Positions 1-12,132 of a DNA stretch of 64,000 bases are shown in pieces. The DNA comes from Cubamyces lactineus (Eukaryota > Basidiomycota > Agaricomycetes > Polyporales > Polyporaceae). The notes under the pieces are model-generated. The model was not told the origin of the DNA. It saw only the letters and a list, made by a program, of their open reading frames with translations, and did not search any database. The stretch lies in NCBI GenBank assembly GCA_022376465.1, contig JACDTU010000008.1, positions 992,001-1,056,000 on the forward strand, read 5' to 3'. Position 1 is the first letter of the stretch. Each line of letters begins with the position of its first letter. Both the position numbers and the translations under genes were made by a program.

Positions 1-35
1 GGCGAGCGCAATGAAATAAGCTATGTTCGACTCAC

Positions 36-513
36 CTTTTGTAAACTTCTTTAGCTTCTTGAGCTCACCGGAGTCGAAAATCTCTGTCTCCTTCTCTATC
101 TTGTCATGCTCCACCATCCACTGCTTCAGCTGCTCCCGCGTGGGGAGACCGGGCACCTCTGTTGCCGACTGTCGTAATGCATCGAGTCCTGCGAAGACCT
201 CCACCGGGGGTAGTTGTTCGAGAAACTATGGTATTGCTGAGGAAGGTTGCATTCTACACGCCACAGGGGGCCTCACCTTGATCTTCTCCTCTATCCAAAC
301 CTTCCTCTCGCTGAATGCTTGCAACTCGATCACCTCATGCCACTCCAGCGCCTCGTCATTTTCCGGTTTCTCAGTAGACTGCTGACGTTCTATAGACAAG
401 ACTTGATCTGCCACAGCGAGGATATCAGGGACGGTACGTTCGCCCGCAGTCGGTGGGTTGGGCGCGTCCGGCGGGATACCCGAAGAGGTAGAGGCGTCGG
501 TTGCCTCAGACAT
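36..513 (-). CDS. Uncharacterised protein, 5' part only (runs off left edge)
   Basis: Two in-frame exons are visible. Exon 1 is 513-277 and starts MSEATDAST; the intron is 276-226 (GTGAG...ATAG); exon 2 is 225-36 and ends at a GTGAG donor, so the gene continues past base 1. The 142 visible residues are hydrophilic and acidic. A helical, charged part (ERKVWIEEKIKFLEQLPPVE) is followed by one rich in K and E. No signal peptide, membrane segment or known domain was recognised. I chose the ATG at 513 because it precedes the start of coding-like composition; an in-frame GTG lies upstream. Function unknown. Confidence 0.6.
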
Positions 514-2623
514 TTCTCCGCGTGCGGCAAGACACACACAAGTCAACCGTAGCTGTTATCGACAGTGGAGAAGCAGAGGGTGATCATAGAAAGCAGTCAG
601 AGCATGCTGCACAGTCGTGGCACAGATATGGCACCAGCGTTATAAAGTGAGCGTGGGGGCGGTTTGCAACGAGGTTGCAGCGCCGCAGGCGGTGTCCGTT
701 CAAGTGACGGAACCAGCGTCTGCCCAGACTACACTCCTTGCATCCAACTCGCTTCCACCTTACCCACGCCCGAGGCGTACTGCATCTATGGCAACACAAC
801 ATTCAGCCGAAGGCCATAGTAATCTGGTATCCAAACCGTATGCTAGCCGTGGGTCTGATGAACTCAGAGTCATATACACGCCAATTATATCCGATCCCAT
901 GGATAGGCGCGGCTCTCTGCAGTGGGCACGCTCGTCAAGTCGGTACAATAATGTCCGGGTCGCCGTCTCTGTTGTGTGGGGAACAGTACTCTCGCATTAG
1001 CCTGCATGCTATCGAAATGATTTGAGCGGCAGAGTTCTTCGTTTGCCACTCAGTACGGGACGGAATTCAAGGAAACAACTCCTTCGCATCGCTGGTCATC
1101 GCGTCTTGTACACAAATAAGTGAAGACATTGAACTGGTACTCCAACCCATCTCACCCAGAGTGCAGGTTCGTCTCCGCTATAATGCACACGTATAGTATG
1201 TCATAGTGAACCAAGGCAGCTGTCGCAGAGCTACATAATCACCAGACAGTTGTCCGGGTCTGTGAGTTACCCGTCTGTACGTACGCCACCGCATCTCTGC
1301 TTCCACGCTTCACATCCCCTAACATACATGTTTTTGGCATACCGATATATGAGGCTTTCGGCATGGTTCCCCTTGACGCATGCCGTACGAGAGCCCCGCA
1401 AACAGTCATGCAGAGCAGGAGCGACGTCGCGCGATGCTGGGAAACTGGGAAGGCGGATTACAGCACCCTCCGCAGGCGTGGGGTATGTATGTGATCCACG
1501 GGTATCGATGGGAAGTTACGCCAAACGGATCAAGCAAGGTCGACGTCATCATTCATTCTATGAGGGCGGATCATCCGTGCTTTTGAAGATTGAACTGCAT
1601 AGTCGGCATGTCAATCGCCGCCGATGCAACTCTCGGTCTAGCCTCTAGCTGTAACCTTATAAACTGGCGGCAGTCTGTCAGAAGTGGCACGATTATAGGC
1701 AAGTGTACTTCGCGGCAACATGAACATGTATTAAGCTTGGATGTGGTACCTTCAAGACCGTCATGGTGCTTGCCGCTGAACGAAAACCATCATAGCCCCA
1801 TATCAACAACCTTGTCGGACATTCCGTGCTTGCCATTTGCGATGCAATATGGGGCATCCTCGTGCAGATCCTCCGTGAGCTCGACTGCCCACATATCTTC
1901 CATTTGACGAGACCGGGGCTTGTCCCTGTGTTGCCGGAACTACCACACTTGCCATATTGGGATAGCTAGCACCGCGTAGGCGCACTACATTCGCCCTGCG
2001 GCGGCGCTGGGGTACAGTAACAAACCTCTATCATCAGGGCCATATCAGGCAACCTAGTGGTTGGATGTGGATTCTCGACGCCTGCGCGCGTGCTCCACGT
2101 TAAAGAATGGATTTTTTGACAGGCTGTATCACAGGTATCACAGGTATGAAAGATGCAATCCGTCTTCGCGGCCGGCCGCGGCTAACCTGCGGTCCGACGT
2201 CTCGAGGCGGTACATCTATCTGAGGTGGCCACAGCGAATGCAGCACCCGGGTATACTTAGACTATACACAGTCACGAATGGAAGAATACGGACGGGGAAC
2301 GTCCCACAGCGTGAAGTGAAGAGAACGTGCAGATAGAGATGTGGAATTCGAAGTACACAGAGCATCGGAAGATACTACATGGGGCTACATGTCGCGCAAA
2401 CCTAATGAATCAGGATAATAGAATCGCAGAGGATGGAGGAATGGCAGGAGGCTGGAAAGGTCACTACACAGGAAACAAGAAGAACGTAGGATAATAAGAT
2501 AAGTGTCAAGCAAAACGGGGGGACAAATCGAAGCAAAAGATAATTATGTACTGGTATGTAGCGTACCTCCTCCGGGGCTAGTCCCAAAACACACCGTACA
2601 AGCATCAAAGCGCGTCTGTCAAC
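514..2623. other. Long intergenic stretch, no gene seen
   Basis: About 2.1 kb between the partial left-edge gene and the end of the Bem1 gene. Short open frames exist on both strands but none joins into a spliced, protein-like model and none shows a known motif. A short direct repeat (TATCACAGG, two copies) lies near 2128-2148. It may hold promoters, 3' ends or decayed sequence. Confidence 0.5.
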
Positions 2624-4800
2624 TCACTCCGCATACAGGACGTGTCGCTCCGTGTTTTCCAGCCAGCTGCGGAGTTCCTCGTCGCTGTCGATCGGCAGGA
2701 GCTCGTTGCTCAGACTGTCGCGGAAGCGTAGGCTCGCCACATTCCCGCCCAGACGTGCCTGCACCTTGTCCATGAGCTGTGCATGTGTCACGCGCGGATG
2801 CACACGAATTGCGACGAGGTCGTCCTGTACCCGATCAAAAATCTTGATTTTTACGAATGCCGCATTCTGGTTCGTCGCCGAGATGGGCGGAGTGTACGCG
2901 GCGTTAGATGCTGACCGTGACCGACCGGACATCGATGTCGCCGCTGTGTGTACTGAACCTGCTTGTGAGGACCGCATGGAGACTGGAGACGGATCATGTG
3001 AGGAGGAGAGGGAGGAGCGCGAGTGTGTATTCGCCTCGTATGGATCGATTTCGAGAGGGGACCGACTTCTACCAACGGCTTCCGACCGGCTGGGAGCGGG
3101 AGAATGTGTTCGCGAGAACGACTGGGAGAGCACTTGTGGGGAATGGGAACGAGGTTGCATGGCGTCAGATGGCCGGCGGTAGGATGCCGCGGAGCCGAGA
3201 CGCTGGTGACCTGGTGAACGAGCTTGCCCGTGGGCGGATGAGCTACCTGGTGATTCATGACCATACGAATCCCCGTTGGTATAGTACGAATCGCCGTTTT
3301 GTGTGTGACTGGCACCGTCGTCGTCGTCCTCGTACGCGGACCCGTCGCTGAGACGGTTACCGGCGTGCTCAGAGACGCTGAGGCGGGACATCTGATCGAC
3401 GGCGGTTTCGGTGTCGGCGTAGCTATGACGCTCTTCCTCGTACGACCTGCGCAACGCATCTATTTCGCCCCTCCGAGGCTCGATGTTGACCTCGCCGTCT
3501 CCAGGCTTCAAGGCGCAGAACTGACGAACAAGTTGATGCTCGAGAATATACCGCGCATAGGACTTCAGATCGCAGAGCTTATGGAGATACTCATCCAGTT
3601 CGCTCTTTCTGGACATGGTGATCTCGTTGTCGACGTACTCCACTGGACCTGGCATGAAGGGCAGGATTCGCGTGCTTGTATCGGGCCGCCCAGCCTCGTG
3701 TGGGAAGGTTTCAAGGAGTCCCACCTGGAAGTCGTAGAAGTCGTTATAAGAGCGGAAAAGAACGAGCTCTTTGGCGGGAGGGAGAGAGTGCGACCGTGAC
3801 GTGTTGTAAGGTTGGTAGATGGCATGTATACGGAACCAGTATTCATCTGCCTCGTAATGGTAGGACTTGATCCCGGCGGACAATAGGATGCCCTTAGGAA
3901 GCATTTTCGGCGATGGGGGACGAGGCGGATCTTCAGTTGACGGGGGCTGCTGCTGTCCGGGAAGAGGTGTCGCCCCTTGGACGGTGATAGTGGGTTCCAT
4001 AGTCGCCGAGCTAGCTCTGTAGCCTGGAGAAGTCTGTGGACTCGACTCGTCGAGCACGCCGAGGGAGATGCTGTTGGCCTTGTATGTTAGGACAGCCTTC
4101 TTCCATTGCTCGACCGGAGGTAGTTCGCCGCTGTCAATGAGCGCCATCACATCGTGAATTGGCTGAGAGGTCGCGGGGTCCCGTATTTCAACGAATGTCA
4201 CGGGGATCAGACCAGGGCGGCCGAGGCGACCGATGGGTTTGGCGACAAACCACTCCCGGTTGGATTGCGCGACGACGGTGATAGCATCTCCAGCCTTTGC
4301 ATCGAGTTCGTCCGCGCGCTCGGCGGTAAAGTCATGGAGGACGATGGCGTAGTAGGTCTTGTGCTTGGGTGATGTTGGTGAGGGCTTGCCTGTCGACATG
4401 GTCGACATACGGTCGGTAGGACTGAAGTTCTTTGGAGAACGTGGTCTATCGAATGCTCTTGAGTTAACTGCGGAGTCAATGCAGTATGATAGACTCACGT
4501 GGGGGCACCCTTGGTGAACTCTTCGAACATGTGCGACGGGACTAGGCCTCGTGCGCCGGTAATGGGGTTGTGGGCTTCATACCATAGCCCGCCGTTGTCG
4601 TTTAGTACATGAAAGAAGTCGCCCTTCTCGAACGATAATTCCTGAGGAGTGTTTGACTTGTACGCGCTGATGGCTTTGATGACCTTCTTGGGCGGGACGA
4701 TGGCGGACGATGGTTTGGAAAGAGCGGGGAGAGGTGAAGGGGTAGAGATGTGGTGATGGTGGTCCCTGTTGCCATTCAATGACTTGCGGAGGGACTTCAT
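2624..4800 (-). CDS. BEM1: Bem1/Scd2-type polarity scaffold (SH3-SH3-PX-PB1)
   Basis: Exon 1 is 4800-4499 and exon 2 is 4445-2624, joined in phase 2 across a 53-nt intron, giving 707 residues. The order is SH3 (about residues 38-95), second SH3 (about 130-190), PX phosphoinositide-binding domain (about 291-413), a long Ser/Pro/His-rich linker, and a C-terminal PB1 domain (about 626-705). This is the exact layout of yeast Bem1 and fission yeast Scd2. In that family the SH3 domains bind PAK kinases and other effectors, PX binds membrane phosphoinositides, and PB1 binds the Cdc42 exchange factor Cdc24, placing active Cdc42 at the site of polar growth. The gene is divergent from the CNOT3 gene. 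Nothing is missing relative to the family. Confidence 0.93.
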
Positions 4801-5956
4801 AACGGAAAGGATAGTGATATGTCGTGAACGGGCGTGAGGAGAAGGAGAGGAAGAGGCGGAGAAGCCAGAGGGCGTATTATCTATGAGACATACTCACCTG
4901 CCCTCTCCCTCCTCTCGTCTACCATCCAACTTTTCCCACGCCTGCTTCCAATTGTTACCCCTCCGCATTTGGACAGCTGCGCCTTGCCGGACCAATCACA
5001 GCCCGAGGTCTCATCGCTCCCTGTGTCCAGCCACGGCGTCTGTGCTACCACTTCCATCTCGGATCCTCTGCCTCCTTCCTCCATCTCTTCTCCCTCCCAC
5101 CATCTATGTTGTCAGCTCACTCTCGCAACTCTCATCTGTCTGCTGCAGCGGCAGCACACAATACACGTGCTCCTGCGCGGAACTTGCTCGCTAGCTCGCC
5201 ATTTAGGGCTCCTCGACCGCCTCTGATCGCATCATCGACTGAGCTCTGACGGTCTCTGGACGCGCTGATTCTAGGGGAAGACACCGCAAGTGGGCTGTAC
5301 GGATGCCCTCAACATACATGTTCACCGCTCCCATTCGTCGTCTGAGGGTTGTGTGATCCGGATTCTCAACCGCTCACCGCCAGCAATCCCGCCATCAGGA
5401 TTGCTCTGGGTTCTAGCCTCTTCGTCTCGAGCCCGGAGGCAGTGGGCTGCGCTTTGCCCACGTCCAGCTTCCAGCAATGTCCATCGGTCGGGTACTCTTT
5501 CAATCACCATGACGACGCAACATACCCTCCAATCGCACTCACTGAGTCCATGCCCAGTCTTTCGTCCTCAACGCGCAGCATCTTCAATGGAGAGTAATCG
5601 CCGCACATTCGGGCGTGTAGACTAAATGACAACACTGAATGGGTACATGTTCCACCAACATATCAATTCTACGGATCTCAGCAATTGGCTTCCTAGTAAA
5701 TATGTAGTCGTGTATGTACTAGCTATTCACATACCAAACCAAGCATCATTCGTGGTCCTACCACCAGTGCTATACTAGGTTGCAACTGCTTGTGGCCGTC
5801 GCTAGCGCCAAGGTGCTGAAAGCGCCCATAGTCACGCACGTGGCGAAAACCCATATTGGGGCACAAATATACTCACATCATCTGCCCGTCGTTGGGCGCT
5901 TCGCAACTCTCGCTCATACGTTCCCCTGTCCATTCCTCCCACATTCGTCGCACACT
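4801..5956. promoter_or_regulatory. Divergent intergenic region between BEM1 and NOT3
   Basis: About 1.15 kb between two start codons facing away from each other, so both promoters must lie here. Stretches near 4890-5110 are C/T-rich on the + strand. No ORF in it looks like a gene. Confidence 0.5.
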
Positions 5957-8953
5957 ATGGCAGCAAGAAAGCTGCAAAGTGAGTACAACTGCACAAGGCG
6001 GTAGCGGCCCATAGTATGCTAACGCATCACCCTTCAGCCGAGATCGACCGCACCTTGAAGAAGGTCGCGGAAGGCGTCGAGCTCTTTGAGAGCATATACG
6101 ACAAGATGCAGGCTTCTACAAATCAAACCCAGAAGGAGAAGCTGGAGACAGATTTGAAGACTCAAATCAAGAAACTCCAGCGACTGCGGGACCAAATCAA
6201 GACGTGGGTTGCGAGCAATGACATCAAGGACAAGACGGCCTTGGTTGAGAACCGCAAGTTGATTGAGACGGTAAGCACCGTTGCGCATCTGCATACCGGG
6301 TCCAGGGCGTATTTGTACGCTTGGGGGGAAAGGAGGACGCGTGCAGACGGCGATGTACATTGCTCCGCAAGGACTTCTGTGTACTGACTACTTTGTCTGG
6401 TGCGGCTGTCAACTGTCCCATCGTGTCTCTCAATTCCTGTAATGCCCTACGCGTATTCAGCAAATGGAGAAGTTCAAAGCATGCGAGAAAGAGATGAAGA
6501 CGAAAGCGTTCTCGAAAGAGGGTCTCACGCAGGCGTCAAAGCTCGATCCGAAGCAGCAAGAGAAGGCCGACACCATGTCCTGGGTTCAGCAGATGATGGA
6601 TGAGCTTATGGTCCAGGTCGAGACAGCGGAGGCGGAGATTGAGACGCTACAAGGAGGAGGCAAGAAGAAGAACAAGGCAGGAGGGGCTCAAGCGGAGCGG
6701 TTAGAGTCCCTAGAAAGATTGAACGAGCGGAGAAAGTGGCATATTAGCCGTCTCGAGATCATCCTCCGACTACTGGACAACGGCTCGTTAGCTACAGAGA
6801 AGGTGCTGTCCCTCCAGGAAGATGTGAAATACTTCGTGGAGAACAACATGGTGCGTATGAACTCTCGTGGTTCTTCTCTCAACCTCTGACGCTTCTGTAG
6901 GAGGAGGACTTTGAGGAGTACGAGGAAGTCTACGATGACCTCAATCTGGACGAGGAGGAGGAGAAGTTCCGGTTACCGAACGATGACAGTGAAAGTGAAG
7001 ACTCAGAAGAACATAGTGAAGGTGTGCTGGTCGCATCAAATGTGTATCGTGCTCGTAGCTCATGTGTCCACGATAATTACAGATCTACCAATACGCACGC
7101 CTGTGAAGAAGCACGATGATGAGAGCGCAAGTAATAACAAACGAGATAGTAGTCCAGTATTGAAGAAAGCAGGGGCGACACTGGCACAAAGAAGTACGTC
7201 ATATCATATGTTTCCTTTGTGGATGCCTATTCTAACATGACGCCCGTAGAGCAATCAATAGCAACAGAAAGTACGGTATATCTTCTCTCCCTTACAATCA
7301 CATCTCATATGTCGTTCTTTCCAGCGACGAAGCCACCACCGCATGCCAACTTCGCGCAACAATCGGTAGCAAGTATGGTCAAGGCACCTGTACCACCTCG
7401 GAATCCTCCAGCAGGGTATGCGAAGGTGGCAGCAGCAGCGGTGGCACCTCCACCAACTGCACCATCACAATCAAATCCGCCGTCTACTGCTTCTGTCGCG
7501 ACAGTTGTACCATCGACGCCCACATTATCCACTGCAGTGAGCTCTGCACCGACAGACCAGCAATCTGCGGTAACATCTTCTCCAAGCCTCACGCATCCTT
7601 CTGTTACAAGTCCGATGCTCTCGTCTGCTGCGTCCGTATCTTATCAGCCCGACGACTTCTTGCACTCTGCTCACGGTTCTCCTGCGCTCCTTGACGCGGT
7701 TCCTAGTTCGATCGGTGGGCCTGCTGCGACGTCGTCTCCACAACGCCAAACAGCTCGTAAAGGTACGCTCGAGATGACTAACCAAGCGTCATTTAGCCTC
7801 ATGACGTACACCAACAGCGTCTCTATCCTCGCCAACGTCGCTACAGCCACCAGGCGTACCTGTGCGTGCCCAAAACGCTTTATCCGCATGTCTGCATACG
7901 TCTAACCTCTTATTATCTTTCTGTCTCCGGCACAGCATCCTGCGCAACAAGACTCGCAACCGTCACAGCTCAACGGCTCGTCCCAACCCACCGGCCAACA
8001 AGCACCCGCAGGCCTCTCACCGCTCCCGCAAGAGGCGCGAGCATTCCCCGGCGCATCGCCCTCGGCCAACCCCCCAGCGGCGTCGCCTATGCCCCAACAG
8101 CAGCAGCCCCAGCAGGTGCCACAGTTCCCTCCCGGTGTCGCGCTCAACAGCGCGGAGCAGACGAAGCTCGCGCAGGCCGCGCCGGGCTCTGCACGGCCAC
8201 CCTCTGCAGCACCGTCGCAATTGCCCCCTGGCTCTCAACTGCCGCAGCAGCAAGCGCGCCCGAATGCTTTCCCTGGCTCTTTGTCGGACCTCGTCATGTC
8301 GTTTGAGAATGTGAAGCAGAAGGGTAAGTTGGCACGGCTTTGACTAGCGGTGAGGGGCACATGTGCTCAATGTTTCATGCCGTAGCGCCGCACCGGATGT
8401 CCAACCTCGACCAGGTCCACAAGCTCCTGCAGGGCAGCTACTCGAGCATGCCGCAGCCCCAGGATACGGAGAAGTGAGACGGAGCCTCTCGATGTGCGCG
8501 CTTATACTGACTGACTCATGTTTTCAGGCCCAAGTATTATGTGCCTCGGAATCCCATCCAGACGCCGTCGTACTATCCACAGGTGCCGAACCCCATCCTC
8601 AGCTCGCCGGGCATCTTCTCGCAACTCGACGTCGAGACGCTCTTTTACGTGTTCTACTACCACCCGGGCACGTACCAGCAGTACGTACCTACCCTTCTTT
8701 CGCGGATCGCATCGCGCAACGTGCAGCGTTCTGACCAAACCTCCGCAGGTACCTCGCCGCGAAGGAGCTGAAGCGCCAGTCGTGGCGATTCCACGTGAAG
8801 TACCTGACGTGGTTCCAGCGGCACTCGGAGCCGCAGGCGATCACGGAGGAGTATGAGCAGGGCGTGTACGTCTACTTTGACTGGGAGGGCTCGTGGTGCC
8901 AGCGCAAGAAGAGCGACTTCCGCTTCGAGTACCGCTACCTCTCGGAGGACTGA
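5957..8953 (+). CDS. NOT3: CCR4-NOT complex subunit 3 (NOT3/NOT5)
   Basis: Twelve exons give about 725 residues: 5957-5978, 6038-6270, 6461-6850, 6901-7021, 7083-7193, 7250-7270, 7325-7762, about 7854-7861, 7936-8323, 8386-8473, 8528-8680, 8749-8953. The first 230 residues match the NOT3 N-terminal coiled-coil domain ([18 protein letters not shown] onward). The middle is Pro/Ser/Gln-rich. The last 130 or so residues are the NOT2/3/5 box, ending in a W-E-G-S-W-C segment. In the family this subunit scaffolds the CCR4-NOT deadenylase and binds stalled ribosomes in the cytoplasm. Two exons are tiny (21 and 8 nt). The 8-nt exon was inferred because only that length restores the frame between exons 7 and 9. 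Confidence 0.93.
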
Positions 8954-9727
8954 GCGCGTGCCCGCTCATGCGGACGACGGCCTTCCACCGCCCATTCCTG
9001 TCCGCAGCCGTGTCTTCCTTCTTTCTGCGTTCGACACACGACGAGAACTTCGCGCCTCGCATCCCACCATCCCCTCTCCTTCTCTTTGCATCTTTCTTTT
9101 CCCAGCTACTGCTTGTTTCCCACCCAATTTCCACTTGCATCCTCCTCGTCCTACATAGCCGTAGCGTCCTCCTCGTCCTTGACACAGTATCCCGAATTTC
9201 CTCTATCTCCGTCCGTCCGTAGCACGGCCCGCGCGCGCAGCTGCCAAAGGGCATGTCTGCTGCTCGCAGCGCCGAATGTCCGCGTCTGTACATGATTCTT
9301 GTTATAATCCGCTGTATCCCTCACGTCATGGACGATATATTTGAACTCCCAACGAGGTCACTGTCTGTCTGATATAATCTTTGCTGTCGTTCGCAGGAGG
9401 GGTTGGGAACGGGCAAAGCTACTCCTTTAGAGCGAATTCTTCTTGAGAGCCGAAAACCCTGGCAGAAGGACCGACCGACGATCCGCAACGCGAAGGATTC
9501 GAGCAAAATCCCTCGAGACACCCCTCGACTCTTCTTTCTGATCTCAGCACGGAGCACGCGCACAGGCACGCAGGGAGGAGCGGAGGCAGTAGCGTGACCA
9601 TTAGTGTATATAGCTGTACGATGGAGGTGGTAATGACATGACCAGACGCGCGCACACACATGCAACACGCGTCGCTCTACGACTCCGATGCACCGGTGGA
9701 CCGAGGCACCGTGCGAGGGCCAGGCGC
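8954..9727. other. Convergent 3' region of NOT3 and bL12m genes
   Basis: About 770 bp between two stop codons facing each other. It is presumably two 3' UTRs and terminators. No coding pattern was seen. Confidence 0.45.
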
Positions 9728-10683
9728 TCACTCGAGCGTGACCGTCGCGCCGAGGTCGGTGAACGTCTTTTTGAGCTTCTCAGCGTCCTCCTTCGAGAGG
9801 CCCTCCTTGAGCACCTTCGGTAGTGACTCGACGAACTTCTTCGCCTGTTGTGTCGGTAGGTGCAGCACGGTGCGTGTGAGAGGGAGGGAGAGGGAAGCAT
9901 GGTCAGCGGATCGTTTTGCGTTCACAGCAGTATGGAGGGTCCCAAAAGGGCGGGGTAGGGGAGCGTGAACACGTACCTCGATGAGGGTGAGGTTGGGAAC
10001 CATCGCCTTGACCTCACGGATGATCTTGGGCTTCGCGGCCGCGTCGAACGCCTCGAGCTTGACGTTGAACATCGTCTTCTCCTTCGGCTTCTCCTATTCA
10101 CACCGGTCCGTTCGTCAGACACTTCCTCCCCCTAACCTGACTGTTCTGAACTGGAGAAGACGTACCGCCTCAGTCTCCTCAGCTGCCGCTGCGGGCGCCG
10201 CCGCTGGTGCAGCAGAGGGCATAGCGATCTCCTGGATGTTCAGCCTCGACTACGTGTCCAACCATACACCATCCGTCAGACCACAAGCCATCATTTGCAC
10301 TGCAGAGTATCCGACGCACCTTGAGCAGCGCGACGAGGTCCGCCGCTTGGAGGAGGGTAAGGCTAGAGATGTCGTCGACGATTTTGCTCAGCTTGGGGTC
10401 GGTCGACAGCGGGGGTGCGGCGGATGATGATGACGCCGCGGCGGCAGCCTCAGTCGACGCGTAGCGCGACGAGCTCGCAAATGCGCGGGGCCTGTGTGCA
10501 CACAACATTAGCATTCCTCGGAGCACACCCAAGTGGCAGCCAGCGGAGGAATAGGACTGACCGGGACGCGCGACATGAGCGGGAGAAGGAGCGAAGAGCT
10601 GAGGAGCACCGGGTCTACAGGAATCTGGCAGTGAGCGAATGCTGGCAAGGACGGGGAGAACGAAGAGGAGGACTGACCGCCAT
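9728..10683 (-). CDS. MRPL12: Mitochondrial large-subunit ribosomal protein bL12m (L7/L12)
   Basis: Six exons give 182 residues: 10683-10678 (only ATGGCG), 10614-10562, 10491-10320, 10249-10166, 10093-9977, 9844-9728. The two-codon first exon was chosen because it alone puts the second exon in frame. The product then starts with an Arg/Ser-rich, acid-free presequence (MATRCSSALRSFSRSCRASR), as expected for mitochondrial import. It is followed by the L7/L12 N-terminal dimerisation helix, an Ala/Pro-rich hinge, and the conserved C-terminal domain (FNVKLEAFDAAAKPKIIREV, then KKFVESLP and the GATVTLE end). The family forms the ribosomal stalk that recruits translation factors in the mitochondrial matrix. 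Confidence 0.93.
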
Positions 10684-12053
10684 TGGAGATGAAGGAGGAG
10701 CTGTGGACTTGGCTAGAGTACGCTAGAGATGGTGCACTGGCACTGGCAGTGGACTGTAGACGGCAGCGGATGCCTCGCTGGAAAATCCGGACGTCTCCAG
10801 CCACGTGCCGCCCTCTCCCGACGCGCGCCAAAGTTAGGCGTCTGTTGTAGGCGCTAGCGCATGCGTGGGAACATCGCGCGCGTGAGCAGGGTGAAGCTCA
10901 AAGTTGACTGACCCGCCGTGTTGTCCAGTGCGGTCGATCCTGAGGATAACCTTGACGTTTGACAGTTGCGGTTCGAACATATACTTTATCACTCACTACG
11001 GGGGACACCCTCTCTCTCTGCCGTCTGCAAATATGACCAGTGCCCCGCAACCGTCCTGCTTCATCTGGCACGGCCCGCACGCCGACAGCTAACTAACTAT
11101 AGGCGGCCATCTGGGGGCCGCGACTCTTCCTCGAGCCTCGCCCACTTGTCAATGCATCACCTTCCGTCATGTGCAATGTGAGACAACGGTGGATCTGTCT
11201 TCACAAGTTGCCTCCCCTCTTCCTAAGCGCTGAGCCTCGTCAACTCTGTTACAGATCCTGCTGCCTTCTAGCTCGCCAGGATGCTAGAACGTATGATCCC
11301 CGGGGCTGCCCGCATCCGCCGCGTTCGCCGCGCACGGGCTACGCTGGGCGGCGTCGTCGAAGCCCAGTAAGACGGACGAAATTTGCGGAAAGTCGGGGCG
11401 TGTATTGATGGGGTGTGTTGGCCGAAGATCTTGGATGGAGAGACAAGACTAGGCACAGCTGTGCCAGTTGTGTGTTCGTCCCTGCACCGGGCGCTTGACA
11501 CGGTGGGCCTTGGAAGTTGGCTCGTCTCGTGGCCGTCACCGTCGTCTTGTTTCCGTCAGAACGGTCGTCCGACTTGGCCTTCGCGCTTCCCGTTGCGCCC
11601 TCAACCGTTCTCCCGTCCAATAGACTTGGGCACTCCCTCCTCCTCCAAACAACGCCACAGCCAGTCTCACCCCAATATGGCGACCATCATCCCCCCACAC
11701 CCTGCCCTCCTCCTCAACCCACGCGCTGCTCCCCCTTCTCGTCCAAGAAAGCCTGTCCCGCACCACCGGCAACCCAGATCTGATTTCCTCTCTCTGGAAT
11801 CCTTCCAGCCCTCGGCAACCTCTTCTGGCACCCCGCCCTCCAGCCTTCGCCCGCCCGCCCGCCGTCGCACCCTGATTTCATATCCGGCTTTTCTCTTCTT
11901 CGCGCGCCTTTGCCTTCGCACTCCCTCTTCCCGCGATTCGCCTTTATATACTCCACCCCCACCGCAGCGCGTGTTATAGCCCCTCCCTTTTCCCCAGGGT
12001 CCACCCTCTTCCATCCTCCTCCCCCGGTCCCCCTCGATCCTCCTCGGCCCACC
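10684..12053. promoter_or_regulatory. Divergent promoter region, bL12m / DUF6534
   Basis: About 1.4 kb between divergent genes. On the DUF6534 side a TATA-like TTTATATA sits at about 11943-11950 in a strongly pyrimidine-rich stretch (11800-12050), about 185 nt upstream of the start codon. No other gene was recognised. Confidence 0.5.
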
Positions 12054-12131
12054 ATGACTGTCCTCGATGCAACGTCTGTCATTCTCCTCTTTGATAGACG
12101 GGATCTGTCTGACAGCGCTTCGCGTCTCTAG
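12054..12131 (+). promoter_or_regulatory. Upstream ORF, 25 codons, ending 1 nt before the main ATG
   Basis: An ATG in good context (ACCATGA) opens a 25-codon frame. It ends with TAG at 12129-12131, one base before the ATG of the DUF6534 gene at 12133. No convincing splice donor lies within it, so it is more likely an uORF than the real first exon. If transcription starts near the TATA box at 11943, this is the first ATG of the mRNA. Confidence 0.5.
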
Positions 12132-12132
12132 T

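Noticed and set aside
4834..5226. Open frames in the BEM1-NOT3 intergenic region
   Set aside because: Low-complexity, pyrimidine-driven frames on both strands without protein-like features.
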